Shown here: one piece after another, positions 49,301 to 56,924 of the stretch
Numbering within the stretch: position 1 is the first letter of the stretch
Layout of the letters: each line of letters opens with the position of its first letter
NCBI RefSeq assembly: GCF_009928525.1
Contig: NZ_JAABOK010000003.1
Coordinates: 124,001-188,000, forward strand
From: Chitinophaga solisilvae
GTDB lineage: Bacteria; Bacteroidota; Bacteroidia; Chitinophagales; Chitinophagaceae
Direction of reading: 5' to 3'
Length of the DNA stretch: 64,000 nucleotides
The notes under the pieces: generated by a model
Told to the model about the DNA's origin: nothing
What the model saw: only the letters and a program-made list of their open reading frames with translations
The model's database searches: none
Position numbers and translations under genes: made by a program

Positions 49301-50122
49301 GTGGTACAACATTACAATGAAATAGTTTTAGCTGCAGGCTGGCAGTACTGGCTATTTTTTTTGTTAAGTCTCATTGCGCTTGTAGCATTTTTTATCCTGC
49401 GGGAAAGAAGAATTAAAAGAGCCTCAGCGAAAGAAATAACCATACATCATACATTGATAAACCTGGAACTCCATGCTTTTCAGGCACATATGGACCCTCA
49501 TTTTATCTTTAACAGCCTGAATGCCATTCACCATTATATCCTTACAACAAGTACGGATATGGCCTCGCTTTACCTGACCCGGTTTGCACGGCTCATGCGC
49601 CTCATGATAGGCAACTTCAACAAGGAATGGGTAACGCTGCAGGAAGATCTGGAAGCCCTGGAGTTATATATTCAGCTGGAACAGCTGCGCTTCGATAACC
49701 AGTTTACCTACCAGGTGCGGATGGTGCCTGGTGTTAACCAGCAGTTTACCCTGATACCCCCGCTGATTATCCAGCCCTATGTGCAGTATGCTATCTGGAA
49801 CAGGCTTCTGTTGCGGCCACAGCAAGGTGGCGGACGCCTCATCATCAATATTGAAAAAGCAGAAAACAGGCTTTTTATTCAAATAGAAGATAACGGAATA
49901 GAAGATAACGGAACCCTCGCGGAAATACCCGGTGATACCACCGGGCGGCAGTCTGCCGGGGTAGATATTGCAGCGGAAAGATTATATATGATGAGTGAAA
50001 AATATCATATGCAGGCAAGCATAAAAACCCAGCAGCTGTTCGACGAGCAGCGGAACCCCAATGGTAACAGACTTACTATCAGTATGCAATACATCCCTGC
50101 CCGCCAGTCTCTGGCGGTATAA
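49301..50122 (+). CDS. LytS-type histidine kinase-like protein, probably a pseudokinase
   Basis: This 273-residue protein needs a GTG start at 49301; no ATG is in frame near the start. It has one membrane segment (about 15-33) and a His_kinase domain (PF06580-like) with HMDPHFIFNSLNAI, phospho-acceptor His67. The HATPase N-box, normally VENAI, reads VQYAI (161-165): the Asn that holds Mg-ATP is Tyr163. The G1 DNG is kept (197-199), while the later glycine-rich box is changed to SAGVDIAAERL. ATP binding is doubtful. No LytTR regulator is adjacent. It abuts convergent batE. Confidence 0.85.
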   Translation: MVQHYNEIVLAAGWQYWLFFLLSLIALVAFFILRERRIKRASAKEITIHHTLINLELHAFQAHMDPHFIFNSLNAIHHYILTTSTDMASLYLTRFARLMRLMIGNFNKEWVTLQEDLEALELYIQLEQLRFDNQFTYQVRMVPGVNQQFTLIPPLIIQPYVQYAIWNRLLLRPQQGGGRLIINIEKAENRLFIQIEDNGIEDNGTLAEIPGDTTGRQSAGVDIAAERLYMMSEKYHMQASIKTQQLFDEQRNPNGNRLTISMQYIPARQSLAV

Positions 50123-50905
50123 TTACAATCGTTTGATATAGTTGCAGCTTACCCAGCCGGTTTTGCCATCTGCCAGCGAAATTTTACAGTAGTCCTTCGT
50201 AGCATCCGCCACCTGAACCTTCATACCTTCCTGTATTTCGAAGGCATCTTTGCTGTTATCGTCCGGTGCTGTTTTTACCTTGATGTTACTGTGCATGATA
50301 ACACCCTGGCTGTGATTGTTGGCTACCAGGTAAGTATCAATGGCCATAATGAGGTACAGGGCGCACAAGGTGCCCAGCGCATAGTTACCCCAGCGCAGGA
50401 ACTTATTTTTCCAGCCGGGAAGAAAACTGTTGAGCATAATACCGGCTACCAGCAGCCAGAAAAGCTCCACGGTGCCCACCGCCCAGCCGTTGGCCTTGTG
50501 TACCTGCTGCAGCTGCTGCCACCATTGCTGGAAGAATACTAACGGTAATTCCTCTACGTAGCCGCTTACTTTCTGGTTGGCGAGGGAAAGATTATGTTTG
50601 ACGGCTTCATCGCCGGGTGCCAGTTGTAATGCTTTTTCATAGCTGTAAACGGCATCACCGGTTTTTCCGGCCTTATAGTAAGCGTTGCCTGCATTGAAGT
50701 ACAGGGATTTTTGCTGGTATCCTTCATCAATTAACTGCTGATAGGCTGCCGCCGCTTCGGTGAATTTGCTTTGCTGATAAAGGCTGTTGGCCGCATCAAA
50801 GCGTTGTTGCGGGCCGGCCTGCTGCGCCTGCGCCGAACCGGTTATCAGCAAAACAATCATCGTTATGGCAGAAAAAAAAGCTTTCATAATTCTTTGATTC
50901 ATCAT
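50123..50905 (-). CDS. batE: BatE, TPR and SH3-like membrane protein
   Basis: This 260-residue protein has a signal or membrane start, TPR repeats (RFDAANSLYQQSKFTEAAAAYQQL, LYFNAGNAYYKAGKTGDAVYSYEKAL), two membrane segments (around 145-195) and a C-terminal SH3-like domain (GVIMHSNIKVKTAPDDNSKDAFEIQEGMKVQV, GWVSCNYIKRL). This order defines BatE of the Bacteroidota aerotolerance (Bat) operon. It lies 5 bases after batD. batA, batB and batC are not next to them in this window. The stop abuts the convergent pseudokinase stop with no gap. Confidence 0.92.
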   Translation of the reverse strand: MMNQRIMKAFFSAITMIVLLITGSAQAQQAGPQQRFDAANSLYQQSKFTEAAAAYQQLIDEGYQQKSLYFNAGNAYYKAGKTGDAVYSYEKALQLAPGDEAVKHNLSLANQKVSGYVEELPLVFFQQWWQQLQQVHKANGWAVGTVELFWLLVAGIMLNSFLPGWKNKFLRWGNYALGTLCALYLIMAIDTYLVANNHSQGVIMHSNIKVKTAPDDNSKDAFEIQEGMKVQVADATKDYCKISLADGKTGWVSCNYIKRL

Positions 50906-50910
50906 ACTGA

Positions 50911-52848
50911 TTAATTCTTCAACGCATCTTCCAGGTTACTGATAATATTCACCGCCTGTGCATAAGTGCCCTGCATTTTATTGTTATCATGTGCGGGAGC
51001 ATATAAGGCCACCTCACAGTTAGAGATCAGTTCAAACAGGTCGCTGGCATTGCTGCCGTTGATTTGCCGGGCTGCCAGCTTTTCCTGCACCAGTTGCTTG
51101 CTGAGGTCAGCAAACGGAATTTTGAGTTTATGGCTCAGGTATCCCCATACAGCGCGGGAGGTTTCTTCATAAAAGGATTTATCTTTTCCTTCTTTCAGGT
51201 AACGGGCTGCCAGCTCCAGTCTTTTCAACGCTACCTTGTTGGCGTAGCGGTGTTTGAGCAGCGCTGCATTGGTGGTGTTATAATCTTTTCTGCGCTTGTA
51301 CCAGATAACACCCGCAGCTATCAGCAACGGGAGCAGCAGTAATATATAGAACCATACGCTGGTGATAAACCAGCCGTGGGTCCTGGTCCAGGTGAGGATG
51401 CTGCCGTCTGGTTTTATCAGGTCGTTCTTGCCTGCGCCAAAGTCGTGCTTGTCTTCACGGGTATGCTTACCCTGTGAGATATTTATCACGAAAGGCTCTG
51501 AGCGCAATGTCTTATAGCTGTTGGCAACCGGATCGAAATAGGAGAATTCAACCGCCGGGATGGTGTGTGTACCTGCTTCCCGCGGCATCAGCACATATTC
51601 GAAGGTGCGGCTGCCGGAAAGCGGGTTGCTGTTTTTCTCAATATCATCGGTCATTTTGGGATCGTACTTTTCAAATCCTGAAGGTGTTTCCACCTTAGGG
51701 GAGTTGAGCAGATTTACGTTACCCTGGCCGCTGATAGTCACTTTAAGGGTGAGTGCATCGTCGGTGCTGAGTTTGTTTTTGTCTACGGTGGCAGACATGT
51801 TAAAATGCCCTACTGCGCCATTATAGCTGCCAGGGCGGCTGTCCAGCGGCAACGGTTTTACATTGATGCTGATGGCCGCACTCTGAATTTTATACGGTAC
51901 ATCCTGGTATTCTACTTCCGGCCTGTTGAAGAAGTCATCAAAGAAAGGATCTTTGAAAGCGGGATCGTTGAAGAAGTCCTCAAACGGATCTTTGGAGCGG
52001 GTGTTACGTTTGCCGCTCACCAGCTTCACAAGTCTCACCTGGTTATCCACTTCCACGGGGTCCAGTTCCAGGGTGCCGGACTGCAGAGGGAAGAGTAATG
52101 TTTTGCGGATGGTAAATACTTTGAAAGGGATGCCGTTTACCCGCTCTTCAGTAGCCTGGGGTGGGTTGGGCAGTTCAATATCTTTGGCGGAGAAGCCTTT
52201 GAAGGCCGGTACTTTGGTAACGCTGGAATTGGTAGGCAGGCGGGTATAGAGTTTATACGTTGCCGTTAGCTGATCGCCTTCGTACAGGTCTTTCTTATCT
52301 ACTTCTACTTTCAGGAATATATTCTTCCGTAATTTTTCGGTGACGTCCTCTCCTTTTTTGAGTACGCCTTCGGGGAGGTCTTCTCCTCCCTGCTGACCGC
52401 GATGTTGCGGTGTGGCGGGCTGCATGGCCTGGGGCGACTGCGCCTGGGTGCTGCCTTTTCTCACCTCAATCAGCACAGGATTAGATTTTACGACATTGCC
52501 GTTTACCCTTGCCTGCGCGCCTGCAATGGTAAAACTGCCCACATGCCGTGGTTGCAGCACATAGGTAAGCGCGATGTATTCTGAGCGGCGGCCATTGAAA
52601 ATAGACTGCCCCTGCATTTGCGAAGGGCCTTGTAATACTTCGAAATCTTTGAAGCTGGGAGGGTTAAAGCTGGTAACATTCACACCGTTTTCCAGCATAA
52701 ACTGTATCTGAAACGGTTCATCCTGCGCTACCGTATTACTGCTCACAGTGGTTGTAAACCGGAATTCCTGCGCATGGGCGCAGGCTACTACCAGTAAACA
52801 ACACAAAACGGAGAAAAAATATTTTTTTATACTAAATCTGTCCTTCAT
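50911..52848 (-). CDS. batD: BatD family protein
   Basis: This 645-residue protein starts at 52848 (MKDRFSIKKYFFSVLCCLLVVACAHA). The mature part holds repeated Ig-like BatD domains (FTTTVSSNTVAQDEPFQIQFML, VEVDKKDLYEGDQLTATYKLYT, ATVDKNKLSTDDALTLKVTISGQGNVNLL) and a late membrane segment (WFYILLLLPLLIAAGVIWYKRR), then a cytoplasmic tail. BatD is a periplasm-facing oxygen-tolerance protein that works with MoxR, BatA-C and BatE. Only batD and batE are here; upstream is a decayed palindrome and an SDR gene. Confidence 0.93.
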   Translation of the reverse strand: MKDRFSIKKYFFSVLCCLLVVACAHAQEFRFTTTVSSNTVAQDEPFQIQFMLENGVNVTSFNPPSFKDFEVLQGPSQMQGQSIFNGRRSEYIALTYVLQPRHVGSFTIAGAQARVNGNVVKSNPVLIEVRKGSTQAQSPQAMQPATPQHRGQQGGEDLPEGVLKKGEDVTEKLRKNIFLKVEVDKKDLYEGDQLTATYKLYTRLPTNSSVTKVPAFKGFSAKDIELPNPPQATEERVNGIPFKVFTIRKTLLFPLQSGTLELDPVEVDNQVRLVKLVSGKRNTRSKDPFEDFFNDPAFKDPFFDDFFNRPEVEYQDVPYKIQSAAISINVKPLPLDSRPGSYNGAVGHFNMSATVDKNKLSTDDALTLKVTISGQGNVNLLNSPKVETPSGFEKYDPKMTDDIEKNSNPLSGSRTFEYVLMPREAGTHTIPAVEFSYFDPVANSYKTLRSEPFVINISQGKHTREDKHDFGAGKNDLIKPDGSILTWTRTHGWFITSVWFYILLLLPLLIAAGVIWYKRRKDYNTTNAALLKHRYANKVALKRLELAARYLKEGKDKSFYEETSRAVWGYLSHKLKIPFADLSKQLVQEKLAARQINGSNASDLFELISNCEVALYAPAHDNNKMQGTYAQAVNIISNLEDALKN

Positions 52849-52860
52849 AATTAATGTCAA

Positions 52861-52868
52861 CAAATTTA
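52861..52868 (-). promoter_or_regulatory. candidate -7 promoter element for batD
   Basis: The minus strand reads TAAATTTG, matching TAnnTTTG, 12 bases before the ATG at 52848. This would give a leader of only about 8 bases. Confidence 0.35.
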
Positions 52869-52946
52869 CCAAAGCCGCCCCCAAAGCGGTGTTAAGACCC
52901 GTTAAAACTTAGTTAAAAGATTATTAATATTTGGGGGGAATTATGA

Positions 52947-53049
52947 ATTACGCATGATGAATGGCGGGTAGTATGCAGGAACATTTTTTTCAGTGCCACC
53001 GCAGTAAGAATTTCGCTTATATCTCCGCTCCCATTCGTCATTCGTAATA
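52947..53049. repeat. decayed family A palindrome
   Basis: ATTACGCATGATGAATGG on the left pairs with ATTACGAATGACGAATGG read from the right with two mismatches; inward the pairing is lost. The right interior (53011-53029) still reads ATTTCGCTTATATCTCCGC, like the intact copies. It ends 9 bases from the stop of the SDR gene. It is the only full-length copy whose arms have lost complementarity. Confidence 0.7.
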
Positions 53050-53057
53050 CCTGCACA

Positions 53058-53759
53058 TTATATATCTCCGAGCATAGGCCTCAGCGTAATATCTTCCACT
53101 ACGGTTTGCGGAGCCATAGACCAGGCAGACCATACAACGCCGGCAATATCTTCGGGGGGCATCATTCTGTCAGGAGCCGCTTCAAATCCGTCCCAGGAAG
53201 CAGTGAGCGTAGGGCCGGGGCTGATGGAGGTAACTCTGATATTGTTGCCTGTCAGTTCCCTGCGCAGGTTTTTACTGAAGCCCAGCAGTGCGTATTTGGT
53301 GATACTGTAGGAGCCGCCGTTGGGATAGGCATGATGGCTGGCGGTAGAGCACATGTTGAAGATGTGGCCGCTGCGGCGTGCCATCATGGCTGGCAGCAGC
53401 GCTCTTGTAAGGTGATAGGCGCTGTAAACATTTACCGCCATCAACTTTTCAAGAAGGCCATCCGCTTCTTCATGAAGGGCGCCCGGGATAAAGATACCTG
53501 CATTATTGACGAGAATATCAACAGTATCGAAGGTGGATTTCACCTGCTGTGCAAAGGCCAGCACCTGGGCTTTATCGCCCATATCCACGGATACAGCCGT
53601 TACCGTTACAGCCGGATTTTTCTGCTGTATGGCTTCCTTTGCCGCTTCCAGTGATGCAGCGCCCCTCGCACAGATCATTACATTGAATCCCTCTGCTGCC
53701 AGTTTTTCTGCTATAGCCTTTCCGATGCCTTTACTGGCGCCTGTTATAACTGCGTTCAT
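53058..53759 (-). CDS. short-chain dehydrogenase/reductase
   Basis: This 233-residue protein starts at 53759 (MNAVITGASKGIGKAIAEKLA); the longer open frame overlaps the divergent yjjG gene. TGASKGIG is the NADP site, NNAG the adenine-ring motif, and Ser..YSITK the catalytic set (SYSITKYALLGFS). The middle, GHIFNMCSTASHHAYPNGG, is typical of 3-oxoacyl-ACP reductase-like SDRs. The substrate is not known. A decayed palindrome follows its stop. Confidence 0.9.
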   Translation of the reverse strand: MNAVITGASKGIGKAIAEKLAAEGFNVMICARGAASLEAAKEAIQQKNPAVTVTAVSVDMGDKAQVLAFAQQVKSTFDTVDILVNNAGIFIPGALHEEADGLLEKLMAVNVYSAYHLTRALLPAMMARRSGHIFNMCSTASHHAYPNGGSYSITKYALLGFSKNLRRELTGNNIRVTSISPGPTLTASWDGFEAAPDRMMPPEDIAGVVWSAWSMAPQTVVEDITLRPMLGDI

Positions 53760-53839
53760 AACTTGTTGATTAAAACGGTAAAATAGTGAATTTAGTTGAA
53801 TGGTAAAGGTAGCCCGGCGATCATCTGCTCCCCGTTTCG

Positions 53840-53847
53840 TACCTTTG
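53840..53847 (+). promoter_or_regulatory. candidate -7 promoter element for yjjG
   Basis: TACCTTTG matches TAnnTTTG, 7 bases before the ATG at 53855, so the transcript would be almost leaderless. Confidence 0.4.
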
Positions 53848-53854
53848 CGCTGCC

Positions 53855-54550
53855 ATGAAGTATAAACATCTTTTCTTTGACCTGGACCACACGCTCTGGG
53901 ACTTTGAAACAAACGAACAGGAAACACTGCTGGAGTTGTTTAATACCCACCAGTTGCAGAACAGAGGCATACCATCTTTCGAGGCTTTCTCTATTTCTTA
54001 TGTAGATCACAACGAACGGTTGTGGGATCGCTTCCGCAAAGGATTTATTACCCGCAACGATCTGCGCGACAAGCGCTTCCGCCTGACCCTGCTGGATTTC
54101 AAGATTGGCGATGAGAAATTATGTCAGTCGCTCAGCGAAGGCTTTCTGGAAATCCTTCCCGTAAAGAAGCGCCTTTTCCCGGAAGCGAAGGAAACGCTGG
54201 AGTACCTGGCCGCAAAGAATTACCCGATGCATATGATTACCAACGGCTTTGAGGCAACTCAGCTGCTGAAAATGAAAAGTTCAGGCATCGAGCATTTCTT
54301 TACCCATATCATCACCTCTGAAGTGGCGGGCAGTCTCAAGCCCTATCGTGAAATTTTTGATTATGCGATCGCTAAGGCGGGCACTACTGCGGCGGAAAGT
54401 ATCATGGTAGGAGATGCCATGGAACTGGATATCAAAGGGGCGCACAGCGTAGGTATGGATCAGGTATATTTCAATCCGGCCAAACCACCGGTAGATTTTG
54501 TACCAACCTACACCATCAGCCATCTGAAAGAACTCAGACAAATATTATAA
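53855..54550 (+). CDS. YjjG-type noncanonical pyrimidine nucleotidase (HAD family)
   Basis: This 231-residue protein begins KHLFFDLDHTLWDFETNEQETLLELF, the HAD motif I with both Asp, in the form typical of YjjG. ITNGFEATQLLKMKSSGIEHFF (motif II), KPYREIFDYAIAKAG (motif III Lys) and MVGDAMELDIKGAHSVGMDQVYFNPAKP (motif IV) follow. YjjG dephosphorylates modified pyrimidine monophosphates to keep them out of DNA. The gene is divergent from an SDR gene with no clear common use. Palindrome 54560-54674 follows. Confidence 0.92.
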   Translation: MKYKHLFFDLDHTLWDFETNEQETLLELFNTHQLQNRGIPSFEAFSISYVDHNERLWDRFRKGFITRNDLRDKRFRLTLLDFKIGDEKLCQSLSEGFLEILPVKKRLFPEAKETLEYLAAKNYPMHMITNGFEATQLLKMKSSGIEHFFTHIITSEVAGSLKPYREIFDYAIAKAGTTAAESIMVGDAMELDIKGAHSVGMDQVYFNPAKPPVDFVPTYTISHLKELRQIL

Positions 54551-54559
54551 AGTATTTAT

Positions 54560-54674
54560 TTATTTTATTATTTGGTTATTTGAGATTTATAATGCAGCGG
54601 ACCACGGAGCGATTGTTATTTACGCTTGATGTTCCGCTGCATTTTAAATCTCAAATAACTAAATAATAAAATAA
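54560..54674. repeat. family B palindrome
   Basis: The outer arms TTATTTTATTATTTGG.. are longer than in other copies and pair over more than 30 bases with few mismatches. The outer TATTTTATTA extension occurs in both arms of this copy only. The core is AATGCAGCGGA. It separates two convergent genes, 9 bases after yjjG and 3 before the stop at 54678. Confidence 0.9.
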
Positions 54675-54677
54675 TTC

Positions 54678-54923
54678 CTATTTTGTTTTTTTCGCTCTGA
54701 TGGCGGATGTACGGGAGGGTTGGGTACAACAGCGTTTCTTCCCGTTTAAAGTTTTCATGGCAGTATCCTGTTTTGCCAGCATGGCTGCATGTGGCGTACC
54801 GCAAAGTTTAGGCTGCGCGGCGGCAGTAGCCTGACCCGCTTTCTCCTTTTCTTTGGGTTGTTCCTGTGCTCCCGCTGCTGTGGCGAATAACAGTATAATT
54901 GCTGCGCTGAATACTTTTTTCAT
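54678..54923 (-). CDS. small secreted Cys-containing protein
   Basis: This 81-residue protein starts at 54923 with signal peptide MKKVFSAAIILLFATAAGAQ. The mature protein is Lys/Ala/Gln-rich with three Cys (LCGTPHAAML, KKRCCTQ) and a basic tail (TSAIRAKKTK). No family is recognised. It is convergent with yjjG and 25 bases downstream of psd. It may be on the psd transcript. Confidence 0.5.
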   Translation of the reverse strand: MKKVFSAAIILLFATAAGAQEQPKEKEKAGQATAAAQPKLCGTPHAAMLAKQDTAMKTLNGKKRCCTQPSRTSAIRAKKTK

Positions 54924-54948
54924 ACAAGCCATTTACGATATTGAGATA

Positions 54949-55602
54949 CTAGATTTTTGCGATTACGGTCTGTCCGCCTTTCACCACCTGATCCAGCTGA
55001 ACGGTCACTGCTGTTCCGATCGGGAGGTACAGATCCACCCGGGAGCCAAACTTGATAAAGCCCATCTCTTCGTTCTGATTCACCTGCATACCTGGTTTCA
55101 GATAGTTGACAATCCTGCGGGCCAGTGCTCCTGCGATCTGTCTTACGAGGATAGCTGTTTTACCGTTATCGATCACTACGGAGTGTCTTTCGTTTTCTGT
55201 AGATGATTTAGGATGCCATGCTACCAGGTATTTACCGGCGTGGTACTGGGACAGCTTCACTTCCCCGCTCATCGGGTTTCTGTTTACGTGTACGTTGGCA
55301 GGGCTCATAAAGATGGACACCTGCAGGCGTTTATCCTTGAAATATTCCGGTTCAGTAACTTCTTCTATCACTACTACTTTACCATCGCAGGGGGAAATCA
55401 CCAGGTTATCTCCGGTGGTGTACTGCCTTGCCGGCACCCGGAAGAAGGAAACGATAAAAAGGAAAAAGAGTACGGAAACGATCAGTATTGTCCAGCTGAG
55501 AGCGGGCAGATGGCCCAGCCAGTAGAATACTGCCCCGTTAACTAATGCCAGTACAAGGAATACAAGGGAAATGGTAGCAAATCCTTCACGATGGATCTTC
55601 AT
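54949..55602 (-). CDS. psd: phosphatidylserine decarboxylase proenzyme
   Basis: This 217-residue protein has membrane segments near the start and the conserved ISPCDGKVVVIE, VSIFMSPANVHVNRNPMSGEV and FIKFGSRVDLYLP. Self-cleavage occurs at Gly186-Ser187 (the GS of the LGST/GSxR motif), leaving a pyruvoyl group. This is the short PSD-A-like type common in Bacteroidota. It makes phosphatidylethanolamine, the product of the pathway that begins with CdsA in the next gene upstream. The 79-base gap leaves room for another promoter. Confidence 0.94.
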   Translation of the reverse strand: MKIHREGFATISLVFLVLALVNGAVFYWLGHLPALSWTILIVSVLFFLFIVSFFRVPARQYTTGDNLVISPCDGKVVVIEEVTEPEYFKDKRLQVSIFMSPANVHVNRNPMSGEVKLSQYHAGKYLVAWHPKSSTENERHSVVIDNGKTAILVRQIAGALARRIVNYLKPGMQVNQNEEMGFIKFGSRVDLYLPIGTAVTVQLDQVVKGGQTVIAKI

Positions 55603-55681
55603 TGTTTCTTTATTTGTTAAGTTGTTTATATATGTTCCGGTGTGCCGGAATCGTTAAATCATTATACGAAGGTACTTCAAA

Positions 55682-56566
55682 TTAGCCCATCATAAAAGAA
55701 TGCACGTACATCCAGGCGAAGGGCGCTGCCAGCAGCAGGGAGTCAAAACGATCCAGGAAGCCGCCGTGGCCCGGCATGATGCGGCCAGAGTCTTTTACGC
55801 CGGCCATCCGTTTCAGTCTGGATTCCAGCAGGTCGCCTATGGTGCCGAAAATGGCAGCAATACCCGCCAGTACCAGCCAGTGTTGCAGTGCCAGTATTTC
55901 CTGTCCGAAATAATAACCGTACACACCGGCGGCAGCCACGGCCAGTATCATACCGCCAACGGTGCCTTCAATGGTTTTTTTAGGTGAAATGGACGGGAAG
56001 AAAGGCGTGCGGCCGATGAGAGAGCCTACAATGTAGGCCATGGTATCGTTGATCCAGATAAAGACGATGAGCAGCAATGGGATCAGCCATCCCGGGGCTG
56101 TACCTACACCGGTGGCGGTGTAGTGAATATCGATGGCGTTTAAGCGGATATCTGTCAGCAGACTGAATGGAATCACAGCATACAGCAGCCCCATACAGGA
56201 GTAGCCCAGGTTTTTGGGCGCAAAATCCTTTTCCAGCAATATTTCTCCCAAAGGCAATACCAGCAGGAAGATAATAGCTATCCACCATCCGATGAAGCCG
56301 GTAGACACAGCTCCGAGAGAAAAGTGGTTGCCGGTAAAGGCCAGCATCACAGCGCCGCCGGCGATAGCTACGCCCCATCTGTGCCAGTTGGGGATGCTGG
56401 CGTAATCGCCATCTATCAGCCGCATCAGTTTATAAAATTCCTGTAAGGCAAAAATGCTGATCAGGAAAAAGAGCAGAAAGAAAGTAAAGGGACTCCATAG
56501 GATGCCGCCCAGCATGACTGCCACAAACACCAGCGCAGAGGCCGTGCGGGTAAAGAATGTCTTCAT
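55682..56566 (-). CDS. cdsA: phosphatidate cytidylyltransferase
   Basis: This 294-residue protein starts at 56566 (MKTFFTRTASALVFVAVMLGG); the much longer open frame is not used. It has about eight membrane segments and WINDTMAYIVGSLIGRTPFFPSISPKKTIEGTVGG, then PGHGGFLDRFDSLLLA, the CDP-alcohol signature of CdsA. It makes CDP-diacylglycerol from phosphatidate and CTP, the precursor for phosphatidylserine and phosphatidylglycerol. The psd gene follows. A -7 candidate is at 56609-56616. Confidence 0.95.
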   Translation of the reverse strand: MKTFFTRTASALVFVAVMLGGILWSPFTFFLLFFLISIFALQEFYKLMRLIDGDYASIPNWHRWGVAIAGGAVMLAFTGNHFSLGAVSTGFIGWWIAIIFLLVLPLGEILLEKDFAPKNLGYSCMGLLYAVIPFSLLTDIRLNAIDIHYTATGVGTAPGWLIPLLLIVFIWINDTMAYIVGSLIGRTPFFPSISPKKTIEGTVGGMILAVAAAGVYGYYFGQEILALQHWLVLAGIAAIFGTIGDLLESRLKRMAGVKDSGRIMPGHGGFLDRFDSLLLAAPFAWMYVHSFMMG

Positions 56567-56608
56567 TATGCGTAATTCTGTTAGATAATTCTGTGACGCA
56601 AAAGTGTA

Positions 56609-56616
56609 CAAAATTA
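56609..56616 (-). promoter_or_regulatory. candidate -7 promoter element for cdsA
   Basis: The minus strand reads TAATTTTG, 42 bases before the start at 56566. It lies between the DUF2007 gene end and cdsA, so cdsA need not depend on read-through. Confidence 0.4.
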
Positions 56617-56645
56617 CCCGTAGGAGCAAATCTCCCCGGAAAGGA

Positions 56646-56897
56646 TTAGTTATTGTCCGGGTCTCCCAGGGGATCTCCGGTTGGCAGGTTATTATGGTTA
56701 TGCACGAGGTCTTTGGCAGCAGCCTCATCAGACTCGTGTACATACAATTCCACCAGCCCCGGCAGGGTAATATTGTAGGAAGATGATTGCCGGTTGAGTA
56801 AAACCGCAACAATTCCGTTGTCTGCCAGCATGCCTTTTACAATTTCCGCCTCAAACGGCGTGTTGCTTGAAAATATTTTTTTCCAGTCTTTTTCCAT
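56646..56897 (-). CDS. DUF2007 family protein
   Basis: This 83-residue protein, with KIFSSNTPFEAEIVKGMLADNGIVAVLLNRQSS and LPGLVELYVHESDEAAAKDLV, fits the DUF2007 (putative prokaryotic signal transducing) family. Members are small, ferredoxin-like and often fused or next to membrane proteins; their function is not known. It lies between the CPBP protease and cdsA, 27 bases after the former. The tail (NNLPTGDPLGDPDNN) is acidic and probably disordered. Confidence 0.85.
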   Translation of the reverse strand: MEKDWKKIFSSNTPFEAEIVKGMLADNGIVAVLLNRQSSSYNITLPGLVELYVHESDEAAAKDLVHNHNNLPTGDPLGDPDNN

Positions 56898-56924
56898 GAT
56901 ATTGTCAGTTTTCTCTCCGTTAAA

